64,000 nt of DNA, from contig CAVPHV010000003.1 in the NCBI GenBank assembly GCA_963704825.1, positions 310,001-374,000 on the forward strand, written 5' to 3'. This stretch comes from CAVPHV01 sp963704825. Lineage in GTDB: Bacteria > Actinomycetota > Acidimicrobiia > Spongiisociales > UBA5794. Position 1 is the first letter of the stretch. Every line of letters begins with the position of its first letter. A program made the position numbers and the translations under genes. The notes under the pieces are model-generated. The model saw nothing but the letters and a program-made list of their open reading frames with translations, had not been told where the DNA came from and ran no database searches. Of the stretch, positions 45,901 through 54,424 are shown one piece after another.

Positions 45901-46942
45901 CGACGCCGACGTCGGGGTCGGCCAGCTCCGCGGCAAACTGCATGGCCGCCCGTAACGCGCGGACTGCGTCGTCTTCGTGGGCGTGTTGCGCCCCGCCCCA
46001 CGTTCCCGCCATGTTCAGCCCGGCTTCGTCGAGCAGGGTCACGCTCACCGCGCCGTCGAACTGGCGCACCGCAGCATGGAAGAGGGATGTGACGCGCTGC
46101 AGCCGGGAGAGTGGACCCTCGGCGGCCGCCTCGAGATCGTGCACCTTGACGAAGACCGACGTGGCGCGGCGCAGTTCGGCGAAGTGGCCGGTCATTCCGG
46201 CGCGAGCTCGGGCGGCGACGATTTCCGGTACGAACAGTTCGAGTATCTCGGGCTCAGGCGCCGGTTGTCGACGCGCCGGGAGTGCCGCGAGCGCATCGAT
46301 GTCCTCGACCTTGACCATGCCCTTGGTCGTCTTCGGTCCGATCAGCCCGGCACCTGCGACGGCGGCGACCTCCGGAGAGGCGATGACATCTCCGGGGCGT
46401 GCCACGTCGAGGGCAGCAGCGATCTGACGCAGCGGATCTCCGCCGACCGGTGCGAACCAGCGGTGTGGCCCTCCAACCAGAGGAAGCCAGAGCGACCCGG
46501 TGCCAACCCCGGCCCTGAGCCGCAGCCGGTACCCATCGAAGAGTTCTTGGCCGGCGATGTCCGATTGGATCCGTAGACCGCAGGCCACGGCGCGGCGAGT
46601 TGCGTCGGGAAGATCGAGGGCACGCTCCACCGGCCAAATGGCGAGCAACCCGTCGCCCGCCACGTGCACGATTTCGCCCCCGTAGGTGGTGACCAAGCTC
46701 TCGAGCGATCCGAAGATCTCCTGCAGAACTGTTGAGAGCTCGTCGGCCCCCTCGGCATGCATGGTGTCGAGTCGCTCGGTCAGCGCCGTCCAACCCGCGA
46801 TGTCGGCTATGAGGGCTGCCCCCTCGATGACGGTCTCTTCCGCAGATTCGGGGACAGCATTCCGCGCTGCCAGGCGTCGCTGAGCGTGTCGCGGGACATA
46901 GGTGCCCAGGAAAGCGAGGGAGGCGGGGTCGGGGGCTTCCAC
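42950..46942 (-). CDS. Class III cyclase (two domains) fused to AAA ATPase and TPR-like repeats
   Basis: The 1330-residue protein has two cyclase homology domains (about 40-220 and 262-425), an AAA/STAND ATPase with Walker A EGDAGIGKST (467-476), and a long helical C-terminal part with TPR-like repeats. Domain 1 keeps the two metal Asps (Asp47 in LIADIAG, Asp97 in AGDG). Domain 2 lacks these but keeps the Asn375/Arg379 pair (KPANLAAR). Together they can form one complete active site, as in C1/C2 enzymes. GTG 46942 is 5 nt after the upstream stop. It is related to sAC- and TOMM-type cyclase-ATPase regulators. The signal is unknown. Confidence 0.82.
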   Translation of the reverse strand: MEAPDPASLAFLGTYVPRHAQRRLAARNAVPESAEETVIEGAALIADIAGWTALTERLDTMHAEGADELSTVLQEIFGSLESLVTTYGGEIVHVAGDGLLAIWPVERALDLPDATRRAVACGLRIQSDIAGQELFDGYRLRLRAGVGTGSLWLPLVGGPHRWFAPVGGDPLRQIAAALDVARPGDVIASPEVAAVAGAGLIGPKTTKGMVKVEDIDALAALPARRQPAPEPEILELFVPEIVAARARAGMTGHFAELRRATSVFVKVHDLEAAAEGPLSRLQRVTSLFHAAVRQFDGAVSVTLLDEAGLNMAGTWGGAQHAHEDDAVRALRAAMQFAAELADPDVGVGVATGQTFIGDVGSRDVRRFTLLGKPANLAARLAGSDSVAQVRCDAETMTAARHAIAFEEQGPIYFKGVLEATRTFRPVAPLETTSAESSGMVGRFDERRTLDSLLRDLVAGGGATVLVEGDAGIGKSTLVRDLLNESESLPIRRLILRGLSLDRSTPYQPWRAVFRTLVGDSDLDRTVGRHLDPTDLEYRGVVAEVLPVPGEVPLQVASMQPPDRAALTRGVLSRLFASLVGQAPLLLVMEDAHWYDTATWALAEEVVARCPNALVLLVTRGQGPNPEPAEIRLRSNATLLRLQPLTEDETVALACNRLDVASIPQELAELLHRRTEGNPLFTDALIRSFQDAGVIEITGTTRDVTIDRDALEQITLPSNVSAVLASRIDRLPLTHQTALKAASVIGRYFTAAEVAAVHPDAPSQATIKEQLETAISEGLITANNAAAVAGYRFSHVLMVEAAHGLLPAGTRQAMHAAFAGYLDSHDDNDPAVLAYHWAEADNTDSAIRAYDRAGAAAFAAGSYREVVAVLERAELLEASAPRSVGKARRLLTLGNARLRLGEVRGAQNDLIAATANAAMPLPRSRWRLTLGILWQVVRQIVHRLLPASARLRDPRTAERIAIGSEALFNIVSTAYGLQEPTMLAYAGLRATNEAERIEPTPTLAHGYAYLAFASGILGRRSLADRYYQRAVAAAKEAQSPAALADVALFHATLQVTVGNWEAAYVAARDAERQYLHLGNRRDHARSFAVHAYGLQRSGQFDRALDRYAALATLEPEDDVTAMWERIGTGKLLMRVGRLTEAIGVLTSIANQVQEVGETPTILSRLGFLSMALWQEGRLDAAVDTALDGLDLMEQNESTVVVAASDGFCETTRTLLEASRQTHDADLNQAVRRAVRSTRKVARRIPIVVPFATMSAAVVQARAGKTRRARRGFQKALRRAEELNMPYDVALILLEQGRSLGDQDALRRAEEQLSELGAAEDARLAAESQVAR

Positions 46943-46947
46943 GGTGC

Positions 46948-48228
46948 TCAGCCGCGATTCGTGACGGCTACCGACCGCTCAAAGAGGCGCTGGCCCACGG
47001 TGCGCTTGGCGCCGTTCTCGAACCAGTTGAGGCTCTCCGGAATACGGAACGGCTCTCGGTCTCCGCCTCGCTGCCACTCCAGGAGGTGATTCATCAGGCC
47101 CATCGATCCGCTCCTCAGTATTCGCGACCGGCGTCCGAGCCGTTCGAGCATCATGCGGTCGAACCAACCGAAGCCGCGAACCAGGGTCTTGACGACGTAG
47201 TCGTTGACCGGTCGATGCGGTACTCCGAGCCCTTGTGCGACGTGGGGTGGCAGGAACAGGCGCATCAGGGCGGCCGGGACCCCGGGCAGCGTCTTGCGAT
47301 CAAGCGCTTGGAGCAGCGGTCCCGCCATTTCTCTTCCCTTGGTCCAGCGAGGGTCGGACGGGGGAACGTCTGCGCCCAATACCTGATCGGCTTGGATGGC
47401 GCGGGTGAGCTGCTCGGCCTGGTCGAAGGTGTCAGGAAGCAGTTCTGGTACCACGCCCATGATTCTCCCCACCTCGCGCCAGGCGGCCAGATAGGACGCC
47501 TTCTCCTCCGGCGTGGTGGTGACTCCCATCCGGTCGAGCCCATCGATCACGATGTAGCAGAAGGTCATCAGGGTGGCGGCCATGTCCTCCTGGTTGATGG
47601 GGACGCCGAGTTGCTGCGTGTCCCACGGGTGACCGGGGCGATGGACGATGAGGTGGCGGATGGCGGCATGCATGAGGCGGGTCTTTTCGGCAGAGCGCGC
47701 CCCAACGCCGTTGGGTTTCAACCCTCCGGGCTGCATGACATCAACGATGATCTGGGCCGTTTCGACGAGGCGCCGGTCCGGCATCTTGGTGAGGTAGTCG
47801 GTCTGGCGCAGGACCTGTACCCCGTTGGCGGCGGCGTAGGCGGCGGGCAGGCTGTAGCAGCCGAGGATCAGCATGATCTCTGGACCGTGTTCGGCAAAGA
47901 CGGCTTGCCCGGCTTCCACCGTCGATTCGAACTCCTCTGGATCGGGCGTGAGGCCTTGGTCCGCAGCGGATTGCCGCTCGGCGAGCAGGAAGGCTTCGGC
48001 TTCCCTGCCGGCTTCGCTCTCTCCGACCCATTCGGTGTCGAGTAGCGCCTGCATCAGTTGACCGACACCTTCGTGCCCATGCCGATCGAAGAGTTCGGTG
48101 ATCAGGTCATCGGCCGGTTGATCCCCCACTTGCCGCCACCGATGGAGTTCGTCCCGCGTCGGCACCCATGCATCTTCCACGCACACTCCGGTTTCCCTCG
48201 CCTTCCCGTTGATCCTATCGATCACCAT
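46948..48228 (-). CDS. MpaB/DUF2236-type oxygenase-like protein
   Basis: The 426-residue protein resembles the DUF2236/MpaB family and latex-clearing proteins: LILGCYSLPAAYAAANGVQVL, ARSAEKTRLMHAAIRHLIVHR, the LGVPINQEDMAATLMTFCYIVIDGLDRMG segment, and a C-terminal part with RPVNDYVVKTLVRGFGWF. The His/Arg pattern may bind haem. The substrate is unknown. It is transcribed with, and 5 nt before, the cyclase-ATPase gene, so the regulator may respond to or control this reaction. Confidence 0.75.
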   Translation of the reverse strand: MVIDRINGKARETGVCVEDAWVPTRDELHRWRQVGDQPADDLITELFDRHGHEGVGQLMQALLDTEWVGESEAGREAEAFLLAERQSAADQGLTPDPEEFESTVEAGQAVFAEHGPEIMLILGCYSLPAAYAAANGVQVLRQTDYLTKMPDRRLVETAQIIVDVMQPGGLKPNGVGARSAEKTRLMHAAIRHLIVHRPGHPWDTQQLGVPINQEDMAATLMTFCYIVIDGLDRMGVTTTPEEKASYLAAWREVGRIMGVVPELLPDTFDQAEQLTRAIQADQVLGADVPPSDPRWTKGREMAGPLLQALDRKTLPGVPAALMRLFLPPHVAQGLGVPHRPVNDYVVKTLVRGFGWFDRMMLERLGRRSRILRSGSMGLMNHLLEWQRGGDREPFRIPESLNWFENGAKRTVGQRLFERSVAVTNRG

Positions 48229-48312
48229 GGGGCGCCGCGGGCCGGATTGGCCCCGCCGCGGTAGGTGAGGCTGCGGTCGGTTAGCGTGCGGGGGTCGCCC
48301 GTGGAAGGAGCC

Positions 48313-49611
48313 ATGGTGGATGTCAAGACAATGGCGGACCTCTCACGAGGAGACCTCGAAGCTCACCAGTCTTCTGCTCTGCGCGACTCGATTTCCCGAC
48401 TACGTGCTGTCGGCTCCCCCTACTGGGACGCGAAGTTGCGCGGGGTCGGTCCGGTCGAATCGATCGACGACATCGGTTCACTCCCGTTCACCGTCAAGAA
48501 GGAGTTCCGCGACACCTACCCGAGCGGGATGCTGGCGGTACCGATGGGCGATGTTGTGCGAGTACATGCCTCGTCGGGGACGTCGGGAAAGCCGACGATC
48601 GTCGCCTACACGGCCTCCGACGTCGCCATGTTCGCTGAGGTCAATGCGCGGTCGCTGGTGTTGGCCGGAGCTACACCCGCGAGCATCGTGCACGTCGCCT
48701 ACGGCTACGGCCTGTTTACGGGCGGCCTCGGGCTCCACTTCGGTGTCGAGGCGCTCGGGGCGACGGCAGTGCCGGCCTCCGGCGGCAATCCCGGGTTCCA
48801 AGTCGGGCTCCTCGCCGATCTCGGAGCCGACGGTCTGGCGGCAACCCCGTCGTACGCCCTGCTCCTCGCCGAGCGAGCCGCGGCCGAGGGCTTGCTGGAG
48901 CGGATTGCCCTCCAGTGGGGAATTCACGGCGCCGAGCCGTGGTCCGAGGGCTTGCGCCGCAAGATCGAAGACGCCTGGGGTGGCGACTACACGGCGTGCG
49001 ACATCTACGGTCTTTCGGAGATCATCGGACCCGGGGTTGCCTCCGAGTGGGCTGAAGCGAAAGGCGGACTCGTCGTCTTCGAGGACCACTTCTACCCGGA
49101 GATCCTCGATCCATTCACCCAGGAACCGGTGGAAGACGGGGCGTTGGGTGAGTTGGTGTTGACGACGCTCACCAAACAGGCGCAGCCGGTGATCCGTTAC
49201 CGGACCGGCGATATCACCCGCTTTCTGCCCGATGACTACGGGCTGGCGTTCCGCCGGATCGATCGCCTGCAAGGGCGGGCCGATGACATGCTCATCATCC
49301 GGGGGATCAACGTCTACCCACGCGAGATCGAAACGGTGCTGCTGGCCGATCCCGATCTGTCCGGGCAGTTCGCCATCATCGTCGATCGCCGCGGCACCCT
49401 CGATGAGATCGAGGCGAGGGTTGAGTTGATCTCCCCCGACCGAGCTTCCCGCCGCGAGGAGATCGCCCGGCGGCTCCAGGCACAACTGATGGAGGTGGTC
49501 CGGCTGCGGGTTACGGTCGATGTGCGTGATCCCGGTGGGGTTCCCCGCCAGCAGATCGGCAAAGCGAAACGAGTCTTCGAACGCACCGGCCCTGAGGATC
49601 CCCTTGGATAG
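48313..49611 (+). CDS. Phenylacetate-CoA ligase-type (PaaK) adenylate-forming enzyme
   Basis: The 432-residue protein has the adenylate-forming motifs of PaaK: RVHASSGTSGKPTIVAYT (P-loop), DIYGLSEIIGPGVASEW (AMP/substrate region), PVIRYRTGDITRF, RIDRLQGRADDMLIIRGINVYPREIE and the C-terminal QIGKAKRV Lys. ATG 48313 follows GGAAGGAG. No paa genes are adjacent, so the acid activated may not be phenylacetate. It is divergent from the MpaB-like gene. Confidence 0.85.
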   Translation: MVDVKTMADLSRGDLEAHQSSALRDSISRLRAVGSPYWDAKLRGVGPVESIDDIGSLPFTVKKEFRDTYPSGMLAVPMGDVVRVHASSGTSGKPTIVAYTASDVAMFAEVNARSLVLAGATPASIVHVAYGYGLFTGGLGLHFGVEALGATAVPASGGNPGFQVGLLADLGADGLAATPSYALLLAERAAAEGLLERIALQWGIHGAEPWSEGLRRKIEDAWGGDYTACDIYGLSEIIGPGVASEWAEAKGGLVVFEDHFYPEILDPFTQEPVEDGALGELVLTTLTKQAQPVIRYRTGDITRFLPDDYGLAFRRIDRLQGRADDMLIIRGINVYPREIETVLLADPDLSGQFAIIVDRRGTLDEIEARVELISPDRASRREEIARRLQAQLMEVVRLRVTVDVRDPGGVPRQQIGKAKRVFERTGPEDPLG

Positions 49612-49730
49612 TCCGCCTACGACAGCGCCGGGAACGGCGTAACGTATGGTTTCCCCGGTCCGCTACTCCGGGGTATCAACCGGAGCAAGACAACGGACGA
49701 CGCGCGCGTGCCGTCTGTATGGAGGAGAAC

Positions 49731-50741
49731 ATGACCAACCGCTGGTATCGACTTGTGCTGGTGCTCGTTGTTGTCGGCTTGCTGGCAGCAGCCTGCGGGG
49801 ACGACTCGAGCGACACCACCACAACGACGGCGACGTCTTCGACCTCGGACGCCCCGACGACCGCTGACGCCGGAGCGGGAGCGCTGGAAACGACCACGAT
49901 GACCGTCGGGGCCCTGCCACTGGTTGACTTCGCCGCACTGTTCTACGCCGAGGCGATGGGCTACTTCGAGGCGGAGGGTCTCGATGTGACGGTTGAGGTC
50001 GTGCAATCTGGCCCCGTCGCCGCTCAACTCCTGCTGGCGGGCGACATCGATGCCAGCTTCATCAACTGGCTGTCCTTTTCCGCTGCGGTGAGCAACGATG
50101 CCCCGCTGGTCGTAGTGGCCAACGGTACCGACCTCGCCGACGGTCAAGGCGGTGTCTTCGTGACGGCCGATTCGCCGCTCACTTCGCTGGCCGACCTCGA
50201 TGGGAAGTCGGTGGCGACGAACAGCATCGGCAACGTCGGCGATATCGCCATCGAGGCGTTGATCGCCGACCAAGGTCTCGATGTGGATATCGACTATGTC
50301 GAGGTCGCCTTCCCCGAGATCATTCCCGCCATCGAGAGTGGGTCGGTCGATGCCGGCTTCCTGACCGAGCCGTTCACCACGTTCGCCGAGGTGTCCGGTC
50401 TGCGGTCGATCGCGGATCCCTATACGGGTCCTGCAAAGAACCTCCCGATCGCCGGCTACATGTCGACGGCGCAGTTCGCCGCAGAGAACCCGAACACGAC
50501 GGCCGCCTTCCGGCGGGCGATCGAGGCAGCGACGGCCGATCTGCTGGCCGATGAGGAGGCGCTGCGTGCGTTCATTCCGGTGTACTCGGCCGTGCCGGAG
50601 GAGGCGGCGCAAGCCTTGATCCTTCCGCTGTATCAAACGACGCTCACGGTCGAGGACATTCAGCGTCCGGCCGATCTGATGTTCGACCTGGGCTATCTCG
50701 ATGAGCCGCTCGATATGACGCTGTTCGTGATCGACGGCTGA
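49731..50741 (+). CDS. SsuA/NMT1-type substrate-binding lipoprotein
   Basis: The 336-residue protein has a lipoprotein signal ending LLAAAC, a Thr/Ser-rich linker and an NMT1/SsuA-like body (VGALPLVDFAALFYAEAMGYFEAEGLDVTVEVVQSG; GDIDASFINWLSFSAAV; SLADLDGKSVATNSIGNVGDIAIEALI; VEVAFPEIIPAIESGSVDAGFLTEPF). ATG 49731 follows GGAGGAG. It leads the importer operon (two permeases and an ATPase follow with overlaps). Sulfonates, nitrate, taurine or thiamine precursors are all possible ligands. Confidence 0.88.
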   Translation: MTNRWYRLVLVLVVVGLLAAACGDDSSDTTTTTATSSTSDAPTTADAGAGALETTTMTVGALPLVDFAALFYAEAMGYFEAEGLDVTVEVVQSGPVAAQLLLAGDIDASFINWLSFSAAVSNDAPLVVVANGTDLADGQGGVFVTADSPLTSLADLDGKSVATNSIGNVGDIAIEALIADQGLDVDIDYVEVAFPEIIPAIESGSVDAGFLTEPFTTFAEVSGLRSIADPYTGPAKNLPIAGYMSTAQFAAENPNTTAAFRRAIEAATADLLADEEALRAFIPVYSAVPEEAAQALILPLYQTTLTVEDIQRPADLMFDLGYLDEPLDMTLFVIDG

Positions 50742-51541
50742 TGACGACGTCGGTCCGCACGACTCCGATCCCTCGTGTCACTGCGGTGACGCGGGGGATT
50801 GTTGGTTCTGTGGTCTTCATCGTGCTGCTCGAGGCGGCGGTGCGGACCGGCTTGATCGGATCGGCGTCCTTGCCGTTGCCCAGCGAGGTACTGGGACGGA
50901 CCTTGGAGATGCTGGTCGACCCGGCCGTGTGGACCGAGGTGCTGGCCACGATGAAGTCGTGGGGTCTCGGCCTTCTCGTAGCCGGAGTGATCGGCGTCGG
51001 GTTGGGGATGGCCCTGGGGTCCTGGAGACTCCTGGCGCGGCTGTCGCGTGGCCCGGTTGAGTTGCTTCGCCCGCTGCCGGCGGTTGCCATCGCACCGCTG
51101 CTGCTCAGTCTGCTCGGCCGCGGCGTGGTGAGTCGGTCGCTCGCCGTGGCCTACGCCGCGTTGTGGCCGATCCTGTTCAACACGATCTATGGAATGCGGT
51201 CCGTCGATCCGGTGGCGAAGGAGACGGCTCGTTCGTTTGGGCTCGGCTCATTCGGCGTACTGACCCGAGTCACGATCCCCACGATGTCGCCGTTTGTGTT
51301 CACCGGCGTTCGGGTGGCGTCGGCGATTGCGCTGATCGTGGCCGTCAGCGTTGAGTTTCTGTTGCCCGGCGGCGACGACCGTGGCCTCGGCGGGATCGTC
51401 GTCGAAGCCCAAGCCGGGGGAGACCTGTTGACGATGTACGCCACGGTGGTGATCGCCGGGCTCCTCGGCCTTGTCACCAACGCGGTGTTGGTCGCCATCG
51501 AGCGCCGGGTCTTTGGCTGGCGGCGAGGTTTAGCCCAATGA
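50741..51541 (+). CDS. SsuC-type ABC transporter permease 1
   Basis: The 266-residue protein is a six-TM permease of the nitrate/sulfonate/taurine group. The EAA-like loop reads VDPVAKETARSFGLGSFGVLTRVTIPTMSPFVFTGVRVASA. RPLPAVAIAPLLLSLLG is in the TM domain. It overlaps the binding-protein stop by 1 nt and the second permease by 4 nt. Confidence 0.88.
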   Translation: MTTSVRTTPIPRVTAVTRGIVGSVVFIVLLEAAVRTGLIGSASLPLPSEVLGRTLEMLVDPAVWTEVLATMKSWGLGLLVAGVIGVGLGMALGSWRLLARLSRGPVELLRPLPAVAIAPLLLSLLGRGVVSRSLAVAYAALWPILFNTIYGMRSVDPVAKETARSFGLGSFGVLTRVTIPTMSPFVFTGVRVASAIALIVAVSVEFLLPGGDDRGLGGIVVEAQAGGDLLTMYATVVIAGLLGLVTNAVLVAIERRVFGWRRGLAQ

Positions 51542-52374
51542 CGGCGGTCGCTCCCGCAACGACGAGGTCTGGGAGCGAGTCGTGGTGGGCACGCATTGCG
51601 GTGTGGGTAGTGCCGATTCTCGCCATGGTTGTGGTGTGGCACTTCATCACCTCCGGGTTGGACTCGATCTTCTTCCCGACCCCGGCGGCGATTTGGGAAG
51701 TGCTGCGAGACGACTACTTCTCCGGCCCGGCGAGCCGGCTGTTCCTGGGTGACGTGGTGTTTGATGACTTGGTGCCGAGCCTGTCGCGGTTTGCCCTCGG
51801 GTGGGGGTTTGCCGTGGTTTCCGGCATCCTGTGGGGACTGTTGTTCGGGCTGCGGCCCGGGTGGCGAGCATGGGTGGAGCCGCTGTTGGAGTTCGGCCGG
51901 GCGATCCCGCCGCCGCTCGTGCTCGGTATCGTCTTCGTCACCTTCGGGGCGGGCGATCTGCCCAAGGCGGCGCTGATTGCGTTCGGCGCGGTCTGGCCGG
52001 TGCTGTTCAATACGATTGACGGGGTGATGTCGGTGAGTGAGGTGCGGATCGCGTCCGGGCGCACGTTTGGCTGGGGTCGGCGCGAGCGGATCGTCCGCAT
52101 CATCGTGCCGGATGCTGGCTCCTCGATCTTTGCCGGCGTTCGGGTCAGCCTGGGGATCGGCCTGATCTTGATGGTGCTCACCGAATTCGTCGGAGCGACC
52201 AACGGTCTGGGTTACACGATCATCGGGGCGCAACGCGGCTTTGACTTCGCCGCGATGTGGGCGGCCTTGGTGGTGCTGGCGGTCGTAGGGCTACTGCTCA
52301 ACTCGCTGTTGGTTCTGCTCGAAGCGCGTCTGCTCGGTTGGCGGGCGGCGAGCGCAAGGGGGCTGGATGCCTGA
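51538..52374 (+). CDS. SsuC-type ABC transporter permease 2
   Basis: The 278-residue protein has six TMs and the loop ASGRTFGWGRRERIVRIIVPDAGSSIFAGVRVSLGIG. Two distinct permeases suggest a heterodimer. It overlaps the previous permease by 4 nt and the ATPase by 8 nt. Confidence 0.88.
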   Translation: MTAVAPATTRSGSESWWARIAVWVVPILAMVVVWHFITSGLDSIFFPTPAAIWEVLRDDYFSGPASRLFLGDVVFDDLVPSLSRFALGWGFAVVSGILWGLLFGLRPGWRAWVEPLLEFGRAIPPPLVLGIVFVTFGAGDLPKAALIAFGAVWPVLFNTIDGVMSVSEVRIASGRTFGWGRRERIVRIIVPDAGSSIFAGVRVSLGIGLILMVLTEFVGATNGLGYTIIGAQRGFDFAAMWAALVVLAVVGLLLNSLLVLLEARLLGWRAASARGLDA

Positions 52375-53149
52375 TCCGCTGCTTCAGGTCGGGGATGTCA
52401 CCCACCGCTACAGCGATGCGGCCCGTGACGTCGTCGAGGACGTCGGCTTCTCCGTCGCCAAGGGCGAGGTGGTGACGATTGTCGGGCCTTCAGGCTGTGG
52501 CAAGAGCACGATGTTGCGGATCGTGGCCGGCCTACTCGAGCCGACTTCGGGTTCCGTGGTGTTCGAGGGCGAGCGGATTGAGCGGACCCCGGACGGCTTG
52601 GCGATGGTGTTCCAGGACTACAGCCGGTCGCTGTTCCCCTGGTTGCGGGTTCGCCAGAACGTCGAGGCGCCGCTGTGGGGTAAGACCTCGAAGCAGGAGC
52701 GCACCGACCGGGCGTCCCAGGCACTGGCAGATGTTGGTCTGGCCGAGTACGCCGATGAGTACGCCTGGGAGTTGTCGGGGGGCATGCAGCAACGGGTTGC
52801 GATCGCCCGGGCGTTGGCGAGCCATCCCCAGTTGCTGCTGATGGACGAACCGTTCGCCTCGGTGGATGCGCAGACCCGGGCCGAGTTGGAGGATCTGGTT
52901 CTGGATTTGCACCGCCGGATCGGGGTGACGGTGCTGCTGGTGACCCACGATATCGACGAAGCGGTCTACCTGGCGGATCGGGTCATCGTGCTGTCGCACG
53001 CCCCGGGCCGGGTGGTCGAGACCGTGGCTGTCGGCCTGGCGCGACCTCGCGACCAACTGGAGACGAAGGCATCGCCGCAGTTCGTGGCGATGAGATCCAA
53101 ATTACTGCGCCGCCTGGTCCGCCCCGGTCCGGGGGAGCGAGGAGCATGA
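52367..53149 (+). CDS. SsuB-type ABC transporter ATPase
   Basis: The 260-residue ATPase has Walker A GPSGCGKST, Q-loop VFQDYSRSLFPW, signature LSGGMQQR, Walker B LLMDEPFASVDAQTR and a normal switch histidine in LVTHDIDEAVYLADR. All key residues are present. It completes the importer and overlaps the class III cyclase gene by 4 nt. Confidence 0.92.
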   Translation: MPDPLLQVGDVTHRYSDAARDVVEDVGFSVAKGEVVTIVGPSGCGKSTMLRIVAGLLEPTSGSVVFEGERIERTPDGLAMVFQDYSRSLFPWLRVRQNVEAPLWGKTSKQERTDRASQALADVGLAEYADEYAWELSGGMQQRVAIARALASHPQLLLMDEPFASVDAQTRAELEDLVLDLHRRIGVTVLLVTHDIDEAVYLADRVIVLSHAPGRVVETVAVGLARPRDQLETKASPQFVAMRSKLLRRLVRPGPGERGA

Positions 53150-53976
53150 GCAGAGAAGCCGGCAGGGACCGAGATGACTCGGAGCGCAAGGCTCGACTTC
53201 GGGAGTCGGGCGCCAATCTCGAGGCCGCCATCAAAGCCGACGTCTACGCCAAGTTGCTCGAGGGACTCGAGAACCAGCCTGGACTCGGGGAGGCAGGGCT
53301 CGACGATCCCGGCGTCCTGCGCGAACCACCGCCGGATGCTCGTTTTGACGCTGCCTTCCGTCGGCTGCGCGAGGTCATCGCCGAAGAGGTTGCAGTGCGG
53401 CCGTCGGTGCTCAACGAATACGACGTCAGGGCGCTCGATATTCTGACACCTGTCGAGAATGAGGTGGAGCCGGCAGCGTCGTCGGAGCTGGTGCAAGTGG
53501 AGCGCACCGTGGTCTTCTCCGACCTCGAGGGATTCACCGCGTTCACCGTCGAGAAGGGAGACCTTGAAGCGAGTGCGCTGTTGACGGACCACTACGACGA
53601 GGTCGATGCAATTGTGCGCAGTCGCGGCGGCTTGGTGGTGAAGAAGATTGGAGATGGCCACATGCTCAGCTTTGAGCAGCCGGCCGCCGCGGTGATGGCA
53701 TCGCTCGATCTGGTGGCGGCGACATTCGGTGACCTACGGTTGCGGGCGGGGGCCCACGGCGGTGCAGTCGTGGCGGTGGGTGACGACCTGCTTGGGGGTG
53801 TGGTGAATCTCGCGGCCCGGGTGACGGATCTCGCCTCCGGGGGAGAATCGGTGGTCACAACCATGGTCCGTGACGGCGCCGGTGCGCTGCCTCGAATCGT
53901 CTACGAAACCGCTCGCCTGGAGACCGTCCCCGGCTTCGACGTGCCGGTCGAGGTGTGCTCGGTACGGCGCGGATGA
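53146..53976 (+). CDS. Class III adenylate/guanylate cyclase
   Basis: The 276-residue protein has a helical N-terminal region (1-115) and a complete cyclase domain: metal Asp126 (VVFSDLEGFTAFT) and Asp170 (KKIGDGHML), transition-state Asn221 and Arg225 (GGVVNLAARV). It begins inside the ATPase gene (4-nt overlap), so it is part of the importer operon. Expression of a cyclase with an ABC importer suggests that uptake or substrate supply is linked to a cyclic nucleotide signal. The nucleotide made (cAMP or cGMP) is not certain. Confidence 0.88.
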   Translation: MSREAGRDRDDSERKARLRESGANLEAAIKADVYAKLLEGLENQPGLGEAGLDDPGVLREPPPDARFDAAFRRLREVIAEEVAVRPSVLNEYDVRALDILTPVENEVEPAASSELVQVERTVVFSDLEGFTAFTVEKGDLEASALLTDHYDEVDAIVRSRGGLVVKKIGDGHMLSFEQPAAAVMASLDLVAATFGDLRLRAGAHGGAVVAVGDDLLGGVVNLAARVTDLASGGESVVTTMVRDGAGALPRIVYETARLETVPGFDVPVEVCSVRRG

Positions 53977-53979
53977 TCA

Positions 53980-54405
53980 TCAAGTGTCGAGTCGGATGAT
54001 AGGAATGGGGCGGGTCAACACCTTGGCATAGGCGGCATAGCTGCCCGCGGCGTCGACGGCCTGCTGCCAGACTCGATCCCGGTCGGCACCCGTCAGCTCG
54101 ACCGCCGTCACATCATGCCATGTTCCGTTCCAGCGAGCACGGGCCCGCGGGTTGGCCCGCAGGTTCTTGACCCAGGCGGGGTCGGCATCCTTGCCGGCGT
54201 TGGTGCCAACGATGGCGGGTGCCCCGCTGTCGTCGAAGTACCAGATGAGGATCTGGCGTTCCTCTCCGGACTTGTGGCCGACGGTAACCAGCTCGAGTAC
54301 GGGCAAACCCCCGACCTTGCGACCGAGGCGGCCGCCCGACAGGTTCCAGGTGAGCTTGTGCGCTCGCCATTGGGCCCGCATCCTTTTCCGGTCTGGTTGG
54401 TGCAT
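53980..54405 (-). CDS. DUF385/Ddn-type F420-dependent nitroreductase-family protein
   Basis: The 141-residue protein has the split-beta-barrel Ddn/DUF385 pattern: GRKVGGLPVLELVTVGHKSGEERQILIWYFDDSGAPAIVGTNAGKDADPAWVKNLRANPRARARW. Such proteins use F420, consistent with cofD in this window. ATG 54405 has GGGAG upstream. The substrate is unknown. Confidence 0.8.
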   Translation of the reverse strand: MHQPDRKRMRAQWRAHKLTWNLSGGRLGRKVGGLPVLELVTVGHKSGEERQILIWYFDDSGAPAIVGTNAGKDADPAWVKNLRANPRARARWNGTWHDVTAVELTGADRDRVWQQAVDAAGSYAAYAKVLTRPIPIIRLDT

Positions 54406-54424
54406 TGTGGGCTCCCGTTGCCGA

